A DNA stretch of 64,000 nt from Rhizobium sp. 11515TR (GCF_002277895.1 NZ_CP023000.1:124001-188000), one strand, 5' to 3'; positions 1 through 9,462 are shown, counted from the stretch's first letter. The notes: generated by a model from the letters alone, not told the origin. A program made the numbers and translations.

Positions 1-278
1 GAGACGATAACGTACCGCTCTCCCATTCCAAGAAAGCCGCCAACGGACACCACGTAGCCGGCAAGCTGCCCGCCAGAAATGATCAGGTCCTTGATCTCTC
101 CGACATTCTTCTTGTCGCCGTTTTGAATGTTCAGGCCGATAAGGTTGTAGCTCAACACATCGGTTGGCTTGGCAGTTAGGAACACATCGGCGATCGTCGT
201 CGTAGCCGTGGCGGTTTGGGCGCTTGCGGTTGTCGCGAGCGCAATGGTTGTAGCCAGGGCGAAAAGTAAGCGACGCAT
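1..278 (-). CDS. PRC-barrel domain protein with signal peptide (3' end outside window)
   Basis: About 92 codons are visible, starting at the ATG at 276-278 with an AGGAG ribosome site just upstream. The first 20 or so residues form a signal peptide (MRR, a hydrophobic stretch, then ASA-Q as a likely cleavage site), so the product should be exported. The rest reads like a PRC-barrel: a 'NGDKKNVGEIKDLIIS' strand pair followed by 'GYVVSVGGFLGMGERYV', which is the usual signature of small rhizobial periplasmic PRC-barrel proteins. Function is unknown for most members. The C-terminal part lies beyond position 1. Confidence 0.75.
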   Translation of the reverse strand, partial: MRRLLFALATTIALATTASAQTATATTTIADVFLTAKPTDVLSYNLIGLNIQNGDKKNVGEIKDLIISGGQLAGYVVSVGGFLGMGERYVIV

Positions 279-629
279 ATAAATTCTCCTAAGCATATGA
301 CTACGTTGATTTATTCGACCCTTTCGTAATGACTTCGACGTCAAAAAGTTTCACCGGCCGAGCATTTTTTTAGTGCCCCTTCATTCATTAGTAGAATTTA
401 CTAGCGCTGTCTGACAGGCATAGCGAGGAGGGAGTGGCGCACGCGGCGGGGCTGCGAGGGCAATATGAGCTCAGCCTCAAATTTAAATATCCCCGCTTAT
501 TAAGTGGCGTCGGCCACCCGATCCAGTAGCACCGCAATATCCACTACGTCAGATATTTTCGAGGTGATTTGGAACGTGTCGTTTGTCAGCGAGTTTATGG
601 CGCGGTAACCAACAATTGGATGGACGGAG
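279..629. other. Intergenic stretch without a recognised gene
   Basis: Holds the upstream region of the PRC-barrel gene (AT-rich around 300-410). I see no coding region, RNA gene or strong repeat in it. Confidence 0.5.
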
Positions 630-836
630 ATGCTGAGCGTAAGCATTGCGGTGCGACGGGGCGGAACGATAGAGCTTCAGTCTGGTATTTACGACGATAA
701 GGAAGCTGCGGCCCTCATTTCCTCGATGACGCGATCGTCTCAGGTGGAGGCTGGCAATATAATCCACGAGACACGCCGCTCGGGAATTTGCAGACGAAGA
801 GCGGATAATTTCGAAGTTTTGGCTAAAACCCTGTGA
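630..836 (+). CDS. Small hypothetical protein, 68 aa
   Basis: An open frame of 68 codons starting at ATG 630, with a purine-rich GGACGGAG directly in front of the start (rather too close for an ideal ribosome site). The product is basic, with 'GGTIELQSGIYDDKEAA' followed by an Arg-rich end. I do not recognise a family. A frame of 97 codons on the other strand covers the same bases, so only one of them, or neither, can be real. The composition of this one is slightly more protein-like. Confidence 0.3.
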   Translation: MLSVSIAVRRGGTIELQSGIYDDKEAAALISSMTRSSQVEAGNIIHETRRSGICRRRADNFEVLAKTL

Positions 837-938
837 GGGCATCGCGGTAGCATTTACAAACGCATGCGCCGTTGTTTGGCCACTTGCGATGCTTGTGGTC
901 GCTAGGCTGTAGAACTACTATCGACCGAGCGAAAGACG

Positions 939-1325
939 TCAGGAATTCGTGCCTTTAGCTACCCTGATGCGTTTGAGCCGCTCGACGAGTTGCTGCGGAT
1001 GATAGGGACGATCCAATGGCCCATCTTCGCAAAGATCGCTTGCGATCTTTGCCGTTCGTTCGGGCGATTGGGTCAGCAAGATTTTCAGATCGGGGCGAAG
1101 TTCCCGCACTGCGGCAGAAAGCTCGAACCCCGATTTATCCTGCAACTCTATATCCGTTACCAGAAAGTCGACATGTTGTTGGCGCAGAACGGCGAGAGCC
1201 TCCTGCGCGTCGATAGCCTCCATGACGACATAGCCGCAATCACGCAAATACTCCGCCACGGTCGATCGTTGCAGAGGATCTGTTTCAACAAGCAGAATCA
1301 CCTCGGATGGCTGCATCTTAGTCAT
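939..1325 (-). CDS. Single-domain response regulator (receiver only)
   Basis: 128 residues making up one CheY-like receiver and no output domain. The phosphoryl-acceptor aspartate is in 'LVTDIEL', the acidic pocket is reduced to 'LLVETD', and the switch threonine is in 'ILLTQS'. The normally invariant lysine of the 'KP' motif is an arginine ('LDRPYHP'), which may alter phosphorylation. The start overlaps the end of the upstream receiver gene by 8 bases; ATG 1316 is an alternative start. It probably shuttles phosphoryl groups with the kinases encoded divergently from 2064 on. Partner assignment is inference. Confidence 0.75.
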   Translation of the reverse strand: MTKMQPSEVILLVETDPLQRSTVAEYLRDCGYVVMEAIDAQEALAVLRQQHVDFLVTDIELQDKSGFELSAAVRELRPDLKILLTQSPERTAKIASDLCEDGPLDRPYHPQQLVERLKRIRVAKGTNS

Positions 1326-1757
1326 TCAAATGGCCAATCAGCGGGGACAATTCCCGTACCAGGTTCAAAATCGGCTTCGGAAGAAATAAGTCGAACGGGA
1401 TGGCGTCTGCGAAATCTGGCCTGTGCTGCCCTGACATGACGGCTACCTTGATATGGCTGTAATGGTCCTTAACCGACCTGGCAAGATCCAGTCCGGTCTG
1501 ATCGCCCGGCATATGTACGTCGGTCAGCAGCAGGTCAAAGTCAGGATCGCGCACTAGTACACTGAAGGCATCGTCTACAGTGCCAGCTTCAACGACTTGC
1601 CAACCTTGATCGCGAAGGGTCTGAGCAACGTCCATTCGGATGAGCACGTCGTCTCGGCGATAAGCACTCGCGGCGTTCTGGGAGTGTCTGGATTGAGATC
1701 GAGTTCGCCCGCCGGTATCAAAATTGTTCCCCCCGTTAAATTCAATGGGTCGCACAT
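1318..1757 (-). pseudogene. Receiver-domain response regulator with a frameshift
   Basis: Two overlapping frames together give one normal receiver. The first runs from ATG 1757 (MCDPLNLTGG...) to 'TPRVLIAE', and the second continues from 'DDVLIRMDVAQTLRDQGW' to the stop at 1318. A consensus receiver would read 'RVLIAE-DDVLIRMDV', so one base is missing near 1652-1653. The second part keeps the acceptor aspartate ('LLTDVHMPG') and the 'LPKPI' lysine. A GTG at 1755 could start the second frame but would replace the first beta strand with unrelated sequence. Either a natural frameshift or a sequencing error; the domain logic itself is clear. Confidence 0.75.
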
Positions 1758-2063
1758 AAATGTTTTAGCGGCGGTGTTGTTCCTTTTTGCGGTTCAGTTG
1801 GCGCATGTTGCTTCGAACGGCGCGAAGAGACCAATTCTAGCAAAGCTACTAATTCTCTCCCTGCTATGCCTCAGCCGCTGAACGGATTGCCTGAGATACA
1901 AATGAGGGTCGGATTAAAAAAGGACAGAGATCGGGTGCGACTTATATGATAATTCCCCAGAAACCGATACGCTTCGCTATTCCAATCTGATATGGCATCT
2001 TCCGATGCAATCCCCGCGTGCTTGTAGAGCATTCTCTTTCAAGCAACCATGGTGAGAATTTTT
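1758..2063. other. Divergent promoter region between receiver genes and the hybrid-kinase operon
   Basis: About 300 bases separating two outward-facing transcription units. No gene recognised; presumably carries both promoters. No FixK-type box found here. Confidence 0.45.
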
Positions 2064-5000
2064 ATGAAACATAAGTTTAGACCCCGAGCTTCCACCGGGA
2101 TATTGGGTCTCGATCCCGCGGTTGCGGTCGGCCTCACCGGCGCCATTATATTCTTCATTGCCAGCAGCGTTATTGCATACCTTAATCTTCTTGCCCTTCA
2201 GGAAGGTAGCGATGGCATTCAACGCTCTCATGACGTTATCGTGGCCCTCGATGAACTACTATCTCAGACACAAAACGCAGAAACGGGTCAGCGTGGCTTT
2301 CTTCTGACGAACAGCGAGAATTACCTGCAGCCTTATAAGGCCGCTCTTCTGACCATACCGGAAAAACTGGCTGAGGTCACCGAACTGACACAAGGCAACG
2401 CCGAGCAGACCAAGAGAGTGGCGACGCTGAAACAGCAGGTCGAGGTTAAGCTATCTGAACTTGCTGAAACTATCGAACTCCGGCGTGTTCAAGGTCTCGA
2501 AGCGGCACTTTCGATCGTCAATTCAAGCCGCGGCAAGGACGCGATGGATGCAATTCGGTCGCAGATAGCGGCTATTGCTCATGAAGAGGCTTATACCCGT
2601 GCGCAGCGTACAAATGCCATGGCAAGCGCGCAGCAGCGAGCGTTTCTAAGCACTATTTTGGCGGGTATTCTCGGTATCGTATTGACCGCAACCATCGGCT
2701 TTCTCATGCGTCGTGCGACTTTGGCACGCCGCCGCGATGAATGGCTTCAATCCGGCGAGGTAGGACTCGCATCCGCGATGATAGGCGATCAGTCGATTGA
2801 TACGCTTGGCAATAGTCTTCTTGAGTTTCTGGGACGCTATGTCGGGGCCGTCGCCGGCGCGGTGTTCACAAGCAATGGCGGCACTTTTCGAAGAGCTGCG
2901 GTCTACGGCGTTCCTGCTGGTGCGAACGTGCCCATGACCTTTGCTGCACGCGAAGGGCTTCTTGGACAAGTTGCCGCCGAAGGGCGGGCTTTGATCGTCG
3001 ATGACGTTCCGAATGGCTATCTTGCTTTCGGTTCAGCGCTTGGAAAGGACCGGCCGAGGCATCTCATTATCGTGCCCGGTAAAATCGACAACGTCGTCAA
3101 CACCGTGATCGAACTCGGTTTCTTACGCCCGCTCGACGAAACGATCATAACACTTTTGGAGGAAACGTCCGAGGCGACCGCAATCGCGGTTCGATCCGCA
3201 AGCTACCGGAGTGAACTTCAAGATCTTCTCGAGGAGACGCAGCGGCAGTCGGCCGAACTGCAGGCACAAAGTGAGGAGCTGCGCGTCTCGAATGAGGAAC
3301 TGGAAGAGCAGGGCAGGGCCTTGCAGGAGTCTCAGGCTCGCCTCGAGCAACAGCAGGTCGAGCTTGAGCAAACCAATCTGCAACTGGAACAGCAAGCCCG
3401 GCAATTGGAGGCCCAGCGCGATGACCTCGAGCGGATCAACGCATCCGTCCAACTCAAAGCTCGCGAACTCGAGAAAGCGAGCCGGTACAAATCTGACTTC
3501 CTTGCCAACATGTCGCATGAACTGCGGACGCCGCTGAATTCGTCGCTTATTCTGGCAAAGCTGCTGGCAGACAATCCCGATGACAATCTAACCGAGGAAC
3601 AGGTAAAGTTCGCCAAAACGATCCAGTCTTCTGGAAACGATTTGCTCAACCTGATCAACGATATTCTCGATCTTTCGAAAATCGAAGCCGGTCACATAGA
3701 CATCAATCCGCAGGTTGTGTCGCTCGAGAGGTTGGTTGACAATCTGCGTCAGGTTTTCGAACCCCTGGCCGGCGACAAGCATCTCTCGTTCAAAATCGTG
3801 GTCGCCCAGGATACTCCGAACACCATTGAGACCGACACACAGCGTCTGGAGCAGGTCCTTAAGAACCTCTTGTCAAATGCCATCAAATTTACGGAAGCAG
3901 GAACGATTACGCTGTCCATTTCGAGAACCGACGAGGGTAGCGTCGCGTTTTCGGTTTCCGATACCGGTATTGGCATAGCGCAAGAACAGCAGCAGAGCGT
4001 CTTCGAAGCCTTTCACCAGGCCGACGGCACCATCAGCCGCAAGTATGGCGGCACTGGCCTTGGGCTGTCGATTTCCAGGCAATTGGTCCGGCTTCTGGGT
4101 GGGACGATTGCGGTCGAAAGCGAGCCGGGGCGGGGTAGCATATTTACGATCACACTTCCATCGACCTTTGATCCTTCGAGGGTTGCCTCACCTGAACCTT
4201 CCGCTCCAACTTTTTCCGAAACGAACGCATACGTACCGGAAAGCAATCGATCGCCGGCCAGCATCCCATTTCGCAAGATTGATGATGACAGGGAGACGCT
4301 GATCGACACCAAGCGCGTTCTTCTCGTTATTGAGGACGACGCGAATTTCGCATCGATCGTCCGTGACCTTTCGCGGGAGATGGGGTTTCAATCCATCGTA
4401 GCAGGCACGGCTGAAGAGGCATTGATCCTTGCAAAAGAGTTTCTACCCAGTGCAATCGTCTTGGATGTGGGTCTGCCCGATCAATCTGGCCTGGCAGTTC
4501 TTGACCGCCTGAAAAACGACGTGCAGACCCGCCACATTCCGATCCATGTCGTATCCGGTGGCGACCATACCGAGGCGGCCTATTGGCTTGGTGCAGCGGG
4601 CTACGCGTTCAAGCCCGTCAGTCGTGATCAATTGGTCGAAGTCCTACAGAAAATCGAAGCAAGGCTGTCCCGTCGCGTCCACCGGATCCTGATCGTCGAG
4701 GACGACGTCGTGCAGCGCGAAGCGGTTGCGAAGCTGCTGGCGTCACCCGATGTTGAGACAATCACCGCCAGCACCGCGGCTGACTGCCTGAACCTACTCA
4801 AGCAACAGACATTCGATTGCATGGTGCTGGACCTCACGCTTCCCGATGCTTCGGGCTATTCTCTCCTCGAAACACTGAGTCAGCAAAGCGCATACGCGTT
4901 TCCGCCTGTCATTGTTTACACCGGTCGGGAGCTGTCGGACGATGACGAACAACGGCTTCGCCGTTACTCGAAATCCATCATAATAAAGGGGGCGAAATCA

Positions 5001-5498
5001 CCTGAACGCCTACTCGATGAAGTCAGCCTGTTCCTCCATCAGGTGATTTCCGAGCTGCCAGTCGAACGTCAGAAAATGATCCGGAAAGCTCGTAACCGGG
5101 ATGCGGCGCTGGAAGGCCGACGGATTCTCGTCGTCGAAGACGATGTGCGCAATGTCTACGCTCTTTCCAATATCCTTGAGCCGAGGGGCGCAACTGTTCA
5201 GATCGCGCGCAATGGTCGCGAAGCAATAGAAACGCTGGAGGCGGCCTCCGCGTCACCCGACACGGCCATCGATCTGGTTCTCATGGACGTCATGATGCCG
5301 GTGATGGATGGGCTTAACGCAACACGGGAGATCAGGAAGAATCCCGCATGGAAAAAAATGCCGATCATAACCTTGACGGCCAAGGCCATGCCGGACGATC
5401 AGCAACGCTGTATTGAGGCGGGTGCCAACGACTATATGGCCAAACCTCTCGATGTGGAGAAGCTGCTGTCCCTCGTTCGCGTCTGGATGCCAAAGTGA
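2064..5498 (+). CDS. Hybrid histidine kinase: CHASE3-GAF-coiled coil-HisKA-HATPase-three receivers
   Basis: About 1144 residues from ATG 2064, chosen because GGTGAGA precedes it; ATG 2049 in the same frame has no ribosome site. Order: a first membrane helix near residues 20-45, a periplasmic CHASE3-like four-helix sensor with 'NAETGQRGFLLT', and a second helix near 195-215. Then come a GAF-like domain to about 380, a long Gln/Glu-rich coiled coil (385-475), HisKA with His485 in 'MSHELRTPLN', and HATPase with 'DTGIGI' and 'GGTGLGLSIS'. Three receivers follow, with acceptor aspartates near 801, 923 and 1075. It heads a tight operon with CheR, CheB and a receiver-HWE kinase (4-base overlap with CheR). 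The signal sensed is unknown. Confidence 0.9.
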   Translation: MKHKFRPRASTGILGLDPAVAVGLTGAIIFFIASSVIAYLNLLALQEGSDGIQRSHDVIVALDELLSQTQNAETGQRGFLLTNSENYLQPYKAALLTIPEKLAEVTELTQGNAEQTKRVATLKQQVEVKLSELAETIELRRVQGLEAALSIVNSSRGKDAMDAIRSQIAAIAHEEAYTRAQRTNAMASAQQRAFLSTILAGILGIVLTATIGFLMRRATLARRRDEWLQSGEVGLASAMIGDQSIDTLGNSLLEFLGRYVGAVAGAVFTSNGGTFRRAAVYGVPAGANVPMTFAAREGLLGQVAAEGRALIVDDVPNGYLAFGSALGKDRPRHLIIVPGKIDNVVNTVIELGFLRPLDETIITLLEETSEATAIAVRSASYRSELQDLLEETQRQSAELQAQSEELRVSNEELEEQGRALQESQARLEQQQVELEQTNLQLEQQARQLEAQRDDLERINASVQLKARELEKASRYKSDFLANMSHELRTPLNSSLILAKLLADNPDDNLTEEQVKFAKTIQSSGNDLLNLINDILDLSKIEAGHIDINPQVVSLERLVDNLRQVFEPLAGDKHLSFKIVVAQDTPNTIETDTQRLEQVLKNLLSNAIKFTEAGTITLSISRTDEGSVAFSVSDTGIGIAQEQQQSVFEAFHQADGTISRKYGGTGLGLSISRQLVRLLGGTIAVESEPGRGSIFTITLPSTFDPSRVASPEPSAPTFSETNAYVPESNRSPASIPFRKIDDDRETLIDTKRVLLVIEDDANFASIVRDLSREMGFQSIVAGTAEEALILAKEFLPSAIVLDVGLPDQSGLAVLDRLKNDVQTRHIPIHVVSGGDHTEAAYWLGAAGYAFKPVSRDQLVEVLQKIEARLSRRVHRILIVEDDVVQREAVAKLLASPDVETITASTAADCLNLLKQQTFDCMVLDLTLPDASGYSLLETLSQQSAYAFPPVIVYTGRELSDDDEQRLRRYSKSIIIKGAKSPERLLDEVSLFLHQVISELPVERQKMIRKARNRDAALEGRRILVVEDDVRNVYALSNILEPRGATVQIARNGREAIETLEAASASPDTAIDLVLMDVMMPVMDGLNATREIRKNPAWKKMPIITLTAKAMPDDQQRCIEAGANDYMAKPLDVEKLLSLVRVWMPK

Positions 5499-6334
5499 GC
5501 GAAACACTGACACCTGAAAATATCGAAAATATCGAGATGCGTCTTCTTCTGGAGGCGCTGTTTCTCAAATATCATTACGATTTCCGCAATTATGCGATGG
5601 CATCAATCAGACGCCGGCTGAAACAGGCCCGGCAGAACCTTGGTTTTGCGAGCTTTTCCGCATTGCAGGAAAGTTTGCTGCATGACCCGGACATGGTCGC
5701 GACGCTCCTGCGCTACCTTACCGTGCAGGTGAGTGAGATGTTCAGGGATCCCAGCTATTTCAAGGCGATCCGAGAAAAGGTCGTGCCGCATTTGCGAACC
5801 TATCCCTCATTAAAGGTCTGGATTGCCGGCTGCAGTACGGGTGAGGAGCTGTATTCGTTTGCTATTCTGTTTCGTGAAGAGGGGCTTGAAGATCGCACGA
5901 TCTTCTACGCGACCGATATCAATCAAGAAGCGCTTCAGACGGCGGAGGCGGGGATCTATCCCCTCGACCGGCTGCAACATTTTACGGAATGTCATCGACA
6001 GTCCGGCGGGAAATCCTCGTTATCGGACTATTATCAGGCGGCCTATGGCAGGGCGTCGTTCGATAAAAGCCTGCGGCGGAATGTTGTGTTTTCCGATCAC
6101 AGTCTGGTGACGGATGCCGTCTTCGGAGAAATGCATTTCATCTCCTGTCGGAACGTCATGATCTATTTCGATCGGGTGCTTCAGGATCGGGTTATCACGC
6201 TGTTTAGAGACTCTCTGGTGCGAAAAGGGTTTCTGGGACTGGGAAGCAGGGAGACCATTCGCTTTTCAGAGAATGCTTCCGCCTTTCATGAATTCGTGCG
6301 TGACGAAAAGATCTACCAAAGGAGGGTCGATTGA
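5495..6334 (+). CDS. CheR-type protein-glutamate methyltransferase
   Basis: 279 residues, the normal size for CheR without extra domains. It has the N-terminal helical subdomain, the SAM-binding 'WIAGCSTGEELYSFA' loop, 'IFYATDIN', and the characteristic 'ISCRNVMIYFD' near the end. CheR enzymes methylate glutamates of chemoreceptors, or in sensory operons like this one act on the partner kinase. It starts at GTG 5495, overlapping the kinase stop by 4 bases, and is followed immediately by a CheB domain gene. No che core genes flank it, so a role in tuning the neighbouring kinases is likelier than flagellar adaptation; that is inference. Confidence 0.88.
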   Translation: MSETLTPENIENIEMRLLLEALFLKYHYDFRNYAMASIRRRLKQARQNLGFASFSALQESLLHDPDMVATLLRYLTVQVSEMFRDPSYFKAIREKVVPHLRTYPSLKVWIAGCSTGEELYSFAILFREEGLEDRTIFYATDINQEALQTAEAGIYPLDRLQHFTECHRQSGGKSSLSDYYQAAYGRASFDKSLRRNVVFSDHSLVTDAVFGEMHFISCRNVMIYFDRVLQDRVITLFRDSLVRKGFLGLGSRETIRFSENASAFHEFVRDEKIYQRRVD

Positions 6335-6897
6335 TGTCGGGACGCTACGAGGCCGTGGTGATCGGTGCGTCTGCTGGCGGTGTAGAGGCGCTCTCGGGGA
6401 TTCTTCCCTTTCTCCCGGAAACGTTCTCTCTGCCTATTGTCGTGGTGGTCCACGTTCCGCCAGACCGGCGCAGCATAATGGCGGATCTCTTTCAGGCGAA
6501 GTGCAGGCTTCCCGTGGTAGAGGCGGAAGACAAGCAGCCGCTGGTGCGAGGCACGATTTATTTCGCCCCACCGGACTATCACCTTCTCATCGAAACCGAA
6601 GGAAGTCTTGCGCTCTCTAATGAAGAGCCGATCTTGTTTTCTCGCCCCTCCATCGACGTTCTGTTTGAGAGTGCCGCGGACGCTTATGGTTCCCGCTTAA
6701 TCGCGATCGTGCTGACCGGCGCCAATAACGATGGTGCGAAAGGGCTGCGAGCCGTTGTTGACGCCGGCGGAATGGCGATTGTCCAAAACCCCGATAATGC
6801 CGCTGCCGCCGCTATGCCGGTGGCGGCCATCTCGAGTGTGCCGGAAGCTTACATTATGCAACTTGCGTCGATCCGCGAATTTCTGGGGAAGATTTGA
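6334..6897 (+). CDS. CheB-type methylesterase, catalytic domain only
   Basis: 187 residues from ATG 6334, which has GGAGGG seven bases upstream (a TTG at 6331 is also in frame). The catalytic triad residues of CheB are visible: Ser in 'GASAGGVEAL', His in 'VVHVPPD', and Asp in 'TGANNDGAKGL'. The usual N-terminal receiver is absent, so activity cannot be controlled by its own phosphorylation; a receiver may be supplied by the next gene. The start overlaps the CheR stop by one base. It reverses CheR methylation on a shared, unidentified substrate. Confidence 0.88.
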   Translation: MSGRYEAVVIGASAGGVEALSGILPFLPETFSLPIVVVVHVPPDRRSIMADLFQAKCRLPVVEAEDKQPLVRGTIYFAPPDYHLLIETEGSLALSNEEPILFSRPSIDVLFESAADAYGSRLIAIVLTGANNDGAKGLRAVVDAGGMAIVQNPDNAAAAAMPVAAISSVPEAYIMQLASIREFLGKI

Positions 6898-6905
6898 GGC
6901 TATTC

Positions 6906-7976
6906 ATGAATCGGGTTCCATTTCTTCTTGTCGATGATCTCGAGGAAAATCTCTTGGCCCTGGAGGCCTTGTTGCGCCGTGATGACGTTCTTCTGCTGAA
7001 AGCGCGATCGGGCGATCAGGCACTGGAATTACTATTAAAGCATGACGTCGCTCTTGCGCTGGTGGACGTCCACATGCCCGGCTTAAACGGTTTCGAGCTT
7101 GCCGAGCTGCTGCGTGGAAACGAGCGTACTCGCCACATTCCGATCATCTTCGTCACGGCTGGCTCTGGCGATACCCGGCCGCGATTTCGGGGTTACGAGG
7201 CGGGTGCCGTCGACTTCATCCAAAAGCCGATCGAGCCTGACGTTTTGCGAAGCAAGGTCGCGGTCTTTCATGAACTTTTCCGCCAAAGGCAGCAGCTTGC
7301 TGCCCAACGTGACGCACTCGCCGCGCAGGCGGAAGCACTCAAAGGCGCGGCGCGAGACAAGGACCTCTTGCTGCGTGAGATCAACCATCGTATCAAGAAT
7401 CTCTTCAGCCTTACCTCCGGGCTGATCTCATTGAGCGCCAAGTCAGCGGCTAGCGCGGCCGACCTGGCAAACGAGTTGAGGTCACGCCTCCAAGCGCTGG
7501 CGCGCGCCCATGAGCTGACCTTGCCGGACCTTTCTGGCAACGGCGAGCTCGCAGCGGCTGCCACCACGGTAAAGACGTTGCTAAGGGCAATTCTCGCGCC
7601 ATATGAGCACGAGCAGGGCGCGAAGATCATCATCCAAGGTTCAGATCACCCGTTAGAAGGTAAAGCTCTGACTTCGTTTGCGCTTCTGATGCATGAACTG
7701 GTTACAAATTCTGCCAAATATGGCGCACTATCCGCTCCAGATGGCGCGTTGACTGTGGATTTATCGGTGACGGGAAGCTTGCTTCATCTTCTTTGGGGGG
7801 AAAGCAATTCACCAGGCCCCTCGCAACCCTCGCTGCGAGAGGGTTTTGGCACTATGCTGGAAAAGGCCGCTCTCACGGGCCTGAATGGATCTATGACGAA
7901 GGACTGGCACGACGCCGGCCTGAGACTTTCGTTAGATGTTCCAGTCTCAGCACTCTTAAACTCCGAGTTGCGATGA
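6906..7976 (+). CDS. Receiver-HWE family histidine kinase
   Basis: About 356 residues from ATG 6906 (GAGG six bases upstream; TTG 6894 is an alternative). An N-terminal receiver ('FLLVDDLEEN', acceptor Asp in 'ALVDVHMPG', Lys in 'IQKPIE') is followed by a helical linker. Then comes a kinase of the HWE/HisKA_2 class: 'LLREINHRIKNLF' holds the phospho-histidine, and 'LLMHELVTNSAKYGALS' is the N-box typical of HWE kinases. Final gene of the operon. Receiver-HWE proteins often feed the alphaproteobacterial general stress response (PhyR/NepR); no phyR is in the window, so that link is only a family-level possibility. Confidence 0.87.
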   Translation: MNRVPFLLVDDLEENLLALEALLRRDDVLLLKARSGDQALELLLKHDVALALVDVHMPGLNGFELAELLRGNERTRHIPIIFVTAGSGDTRPRFRGYEAGAVDFIQKPIEPDVLRSKVAVFHELFRQRQQLAAQRDALAAQAEALKGAARDKDLLLREINHRIKNLFSLTSGLISLSAKSAASAADLANELRSRLQALARAHELTLPDLSGNGELAAAATTVKTLLRAILAPYEHEQGAKIIIQGSDHPLEGKALTSFALLMHELVTNSAKYGALSAPDGALTVDLSVTGSLLHLLWGESNSPGPSQPSLREGFGTMLEKAALTGLNGSMTKDWHDAGLRLSLDVPVSALLNSELR

Positions 7977-8222
7977 ACATGATCAGAGTTGACCTCGGAA
8001 GGCTTGGCTGAACATGATCCTTGCGCGGTGGGCCTGGCCGACGATGGGGCCGTTACCAGCATGGATTTATGACCGATTGACGTATTCCGCCAGAGAATGG
8101 GCATTCTGACAAGGTGAAGTTCTTGGCTCATCGACAAATTTCGCAGGGGGAACTTCTTCATAACAAGGTCTTGGGTGCATATCTGTTCAAGCGCATAGTT
8201 CACAAGATCGGCGCGAGGAGTT

Positions 8223-8903
8223 TCACTCCGCCGCGTCACGCGTGGGGGCGGCGAAGCTGCTCAACACCAGCCAGCGCTCAATCGAGCCCTTCAACGCAGC
8301 GTCGCCGGAAACATAAATTTCGCCGCCTTCGAGTGCAGGCCGGATCGGCGACCAGCCCATCCACACGCTGGTTAGGGTTTTCAGCGGGCTTTCGACGAAC
8401 AGGTCGACAGCAAAGCCCGGATCGCTGACGCATAGGTCGGTGTCGCAGCCCCGCCGCACGATCAGCCAATAGTGACGTTCGGGCGCCGGCTGGTCGGGAA
8501 AGATGAACTGCACGACACAGCGCCGATCGGGAAACTGGCTGCGGTCGATCTTGCGCCGCACGTTCCACATCAAAAGCCGGCTGTCGAGATCACGCAGGCT
8601 GACCTCGCAATCGATATTCTCGTGCGCCCATTGGCCTAAGGCATGGACGATTGGCTCCAGTTTGCGCCCCATCGCCGTCGAATGATAGCCGTCGGTGTCG
8701 CGGCGGATCAGGCCGCCGGCTTCCATCTCCTTGAGACGGCGTGACAACAGGGTGGGTGACATGCCCGGCACACCTCGGTGAATATCGTTAAAGCGTGTCG
8801 AGCCCGACCACATCTCACCGAGGATCAGCAGGGTCCAGCGCGGCTGTAACAGCTCGCAGGCTTTCGCCACGGGACAAAACTGGTTGTAATCGCCCTCGGC
8901 CAT
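8223..8903 (-). CDS. HxlR-family transcriptional regulator
   Basis: 226 residues, ATG 8903 with GGAGGTG upstream. The first 100 residues are a MarR/HxlR winged helix ('FCPVAKACELLQPRWTLLIL', 'MSPTLLSRRLKEMEAGGLI'). The rest is a C-terminal extension resembling the sterol-carrier/SCP2-like ligand domain found in longer members of the family. Its divergent neighbour, 128 bases away, is a tautomerase gene, the likely target. Effector unknown. Confidence 0.87.
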   Translation of the reverse strand: MAEGDYNQFCPVAKACELLQPRWTLLILGEMWSGSTRFNDIHRGVPGMSPTLLSRRLKEMEAGGLIRRDTDGYHSTAMGRKLEPIVHALGQWAHENIDCEVSLRDLDSRLLMWNVRRKIDRSQFPDRRCVVQFIFPDQPAPERHYWLIVRRGCDTDLCVSDPGFAVDLFVESPLKTLTSVWMGWSPIRPALEGGEIYVSGDAALKGSIERWLVLSSFAAPTRDAAE

Positions 8904-9031
8904 GGCGGCACCTCCGTTGTGCGTGGGATCCTAACACGGATCGCCCGGCATGACTGCTACACTTCCTACAGTGGCCGCCGCACTCCCGGCGCTCCATCCT
9001 TGGCCCGCGACCACAACCAAAGGAGATCGCC

Positions 9032-9259
9032 ATGCCACTCGTCACCATCGACGTCATCAAGGACGTCTTCACCCCGGCGCAAAAGGCCGACCTGATCCAC
9101 GAAGTCACCGCCGCCATGATCCGCGTAGAAGGTGAAGCCATGCGCGGCGTCACCTGGGTCAAGATTAACGAGATCGCCTCGGGCGACTGGGCAATCGGCG
9201 GCCAACCCCTGACAACACAGGATGTGCAAAAGCTGGCGGCCACGCCGGTTCCAGCCTGA
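9032..9259 (+). CDS. 4-oxalocrotonate tautomerase family protein
   Basis: 75 residues beginning MPLVTIDV. Removal of Met exposes Pro1, the catalytic base of this superfamily. AAAGGAG ribosome site eight bases upstream. The 'GVTWVKINEIASGDWAIGG' segment carries the central beta strands. Such small enzymes work as oligomers on keto-enol isomerisations in aromatic degradation or in detoxification; the substrate cannot be told. Probably controlled by the divergent HxlR regulator. Confidence 0.85.
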   Translation: MPLVTIDVIKDVFTPAQKADLIHEVTAAMIRVEGEAMRGVTWVKINEIASGDWAIGGQPLTTQDVQKLAATPVPA

Positions 9260-9462
9260 ATGTGCGCGCTGCGGTCACTTAATCCGTGCGCCGGACGGCG
9301 CCGCCGACAAGCTGATTGACGACCAGCGACAGCGGCGTCGCCTTCAGCCGGGTTGTTGCTCTGGATCTCGATCTCATAGTTATGGTGCCGGATCAGGCCG
9401 TTCCATCGGAACAACAACTGAATGGGTTTGGCAGTGTCAGCCACTTTTTGGAGCCAGCGATC

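Noticed and set aside
8815..9444. 209-codon frame on the minus strand
   Set aside because: Overlaps both the HxlR gene and the tautomerase out of frame; product is unstructured-looking.
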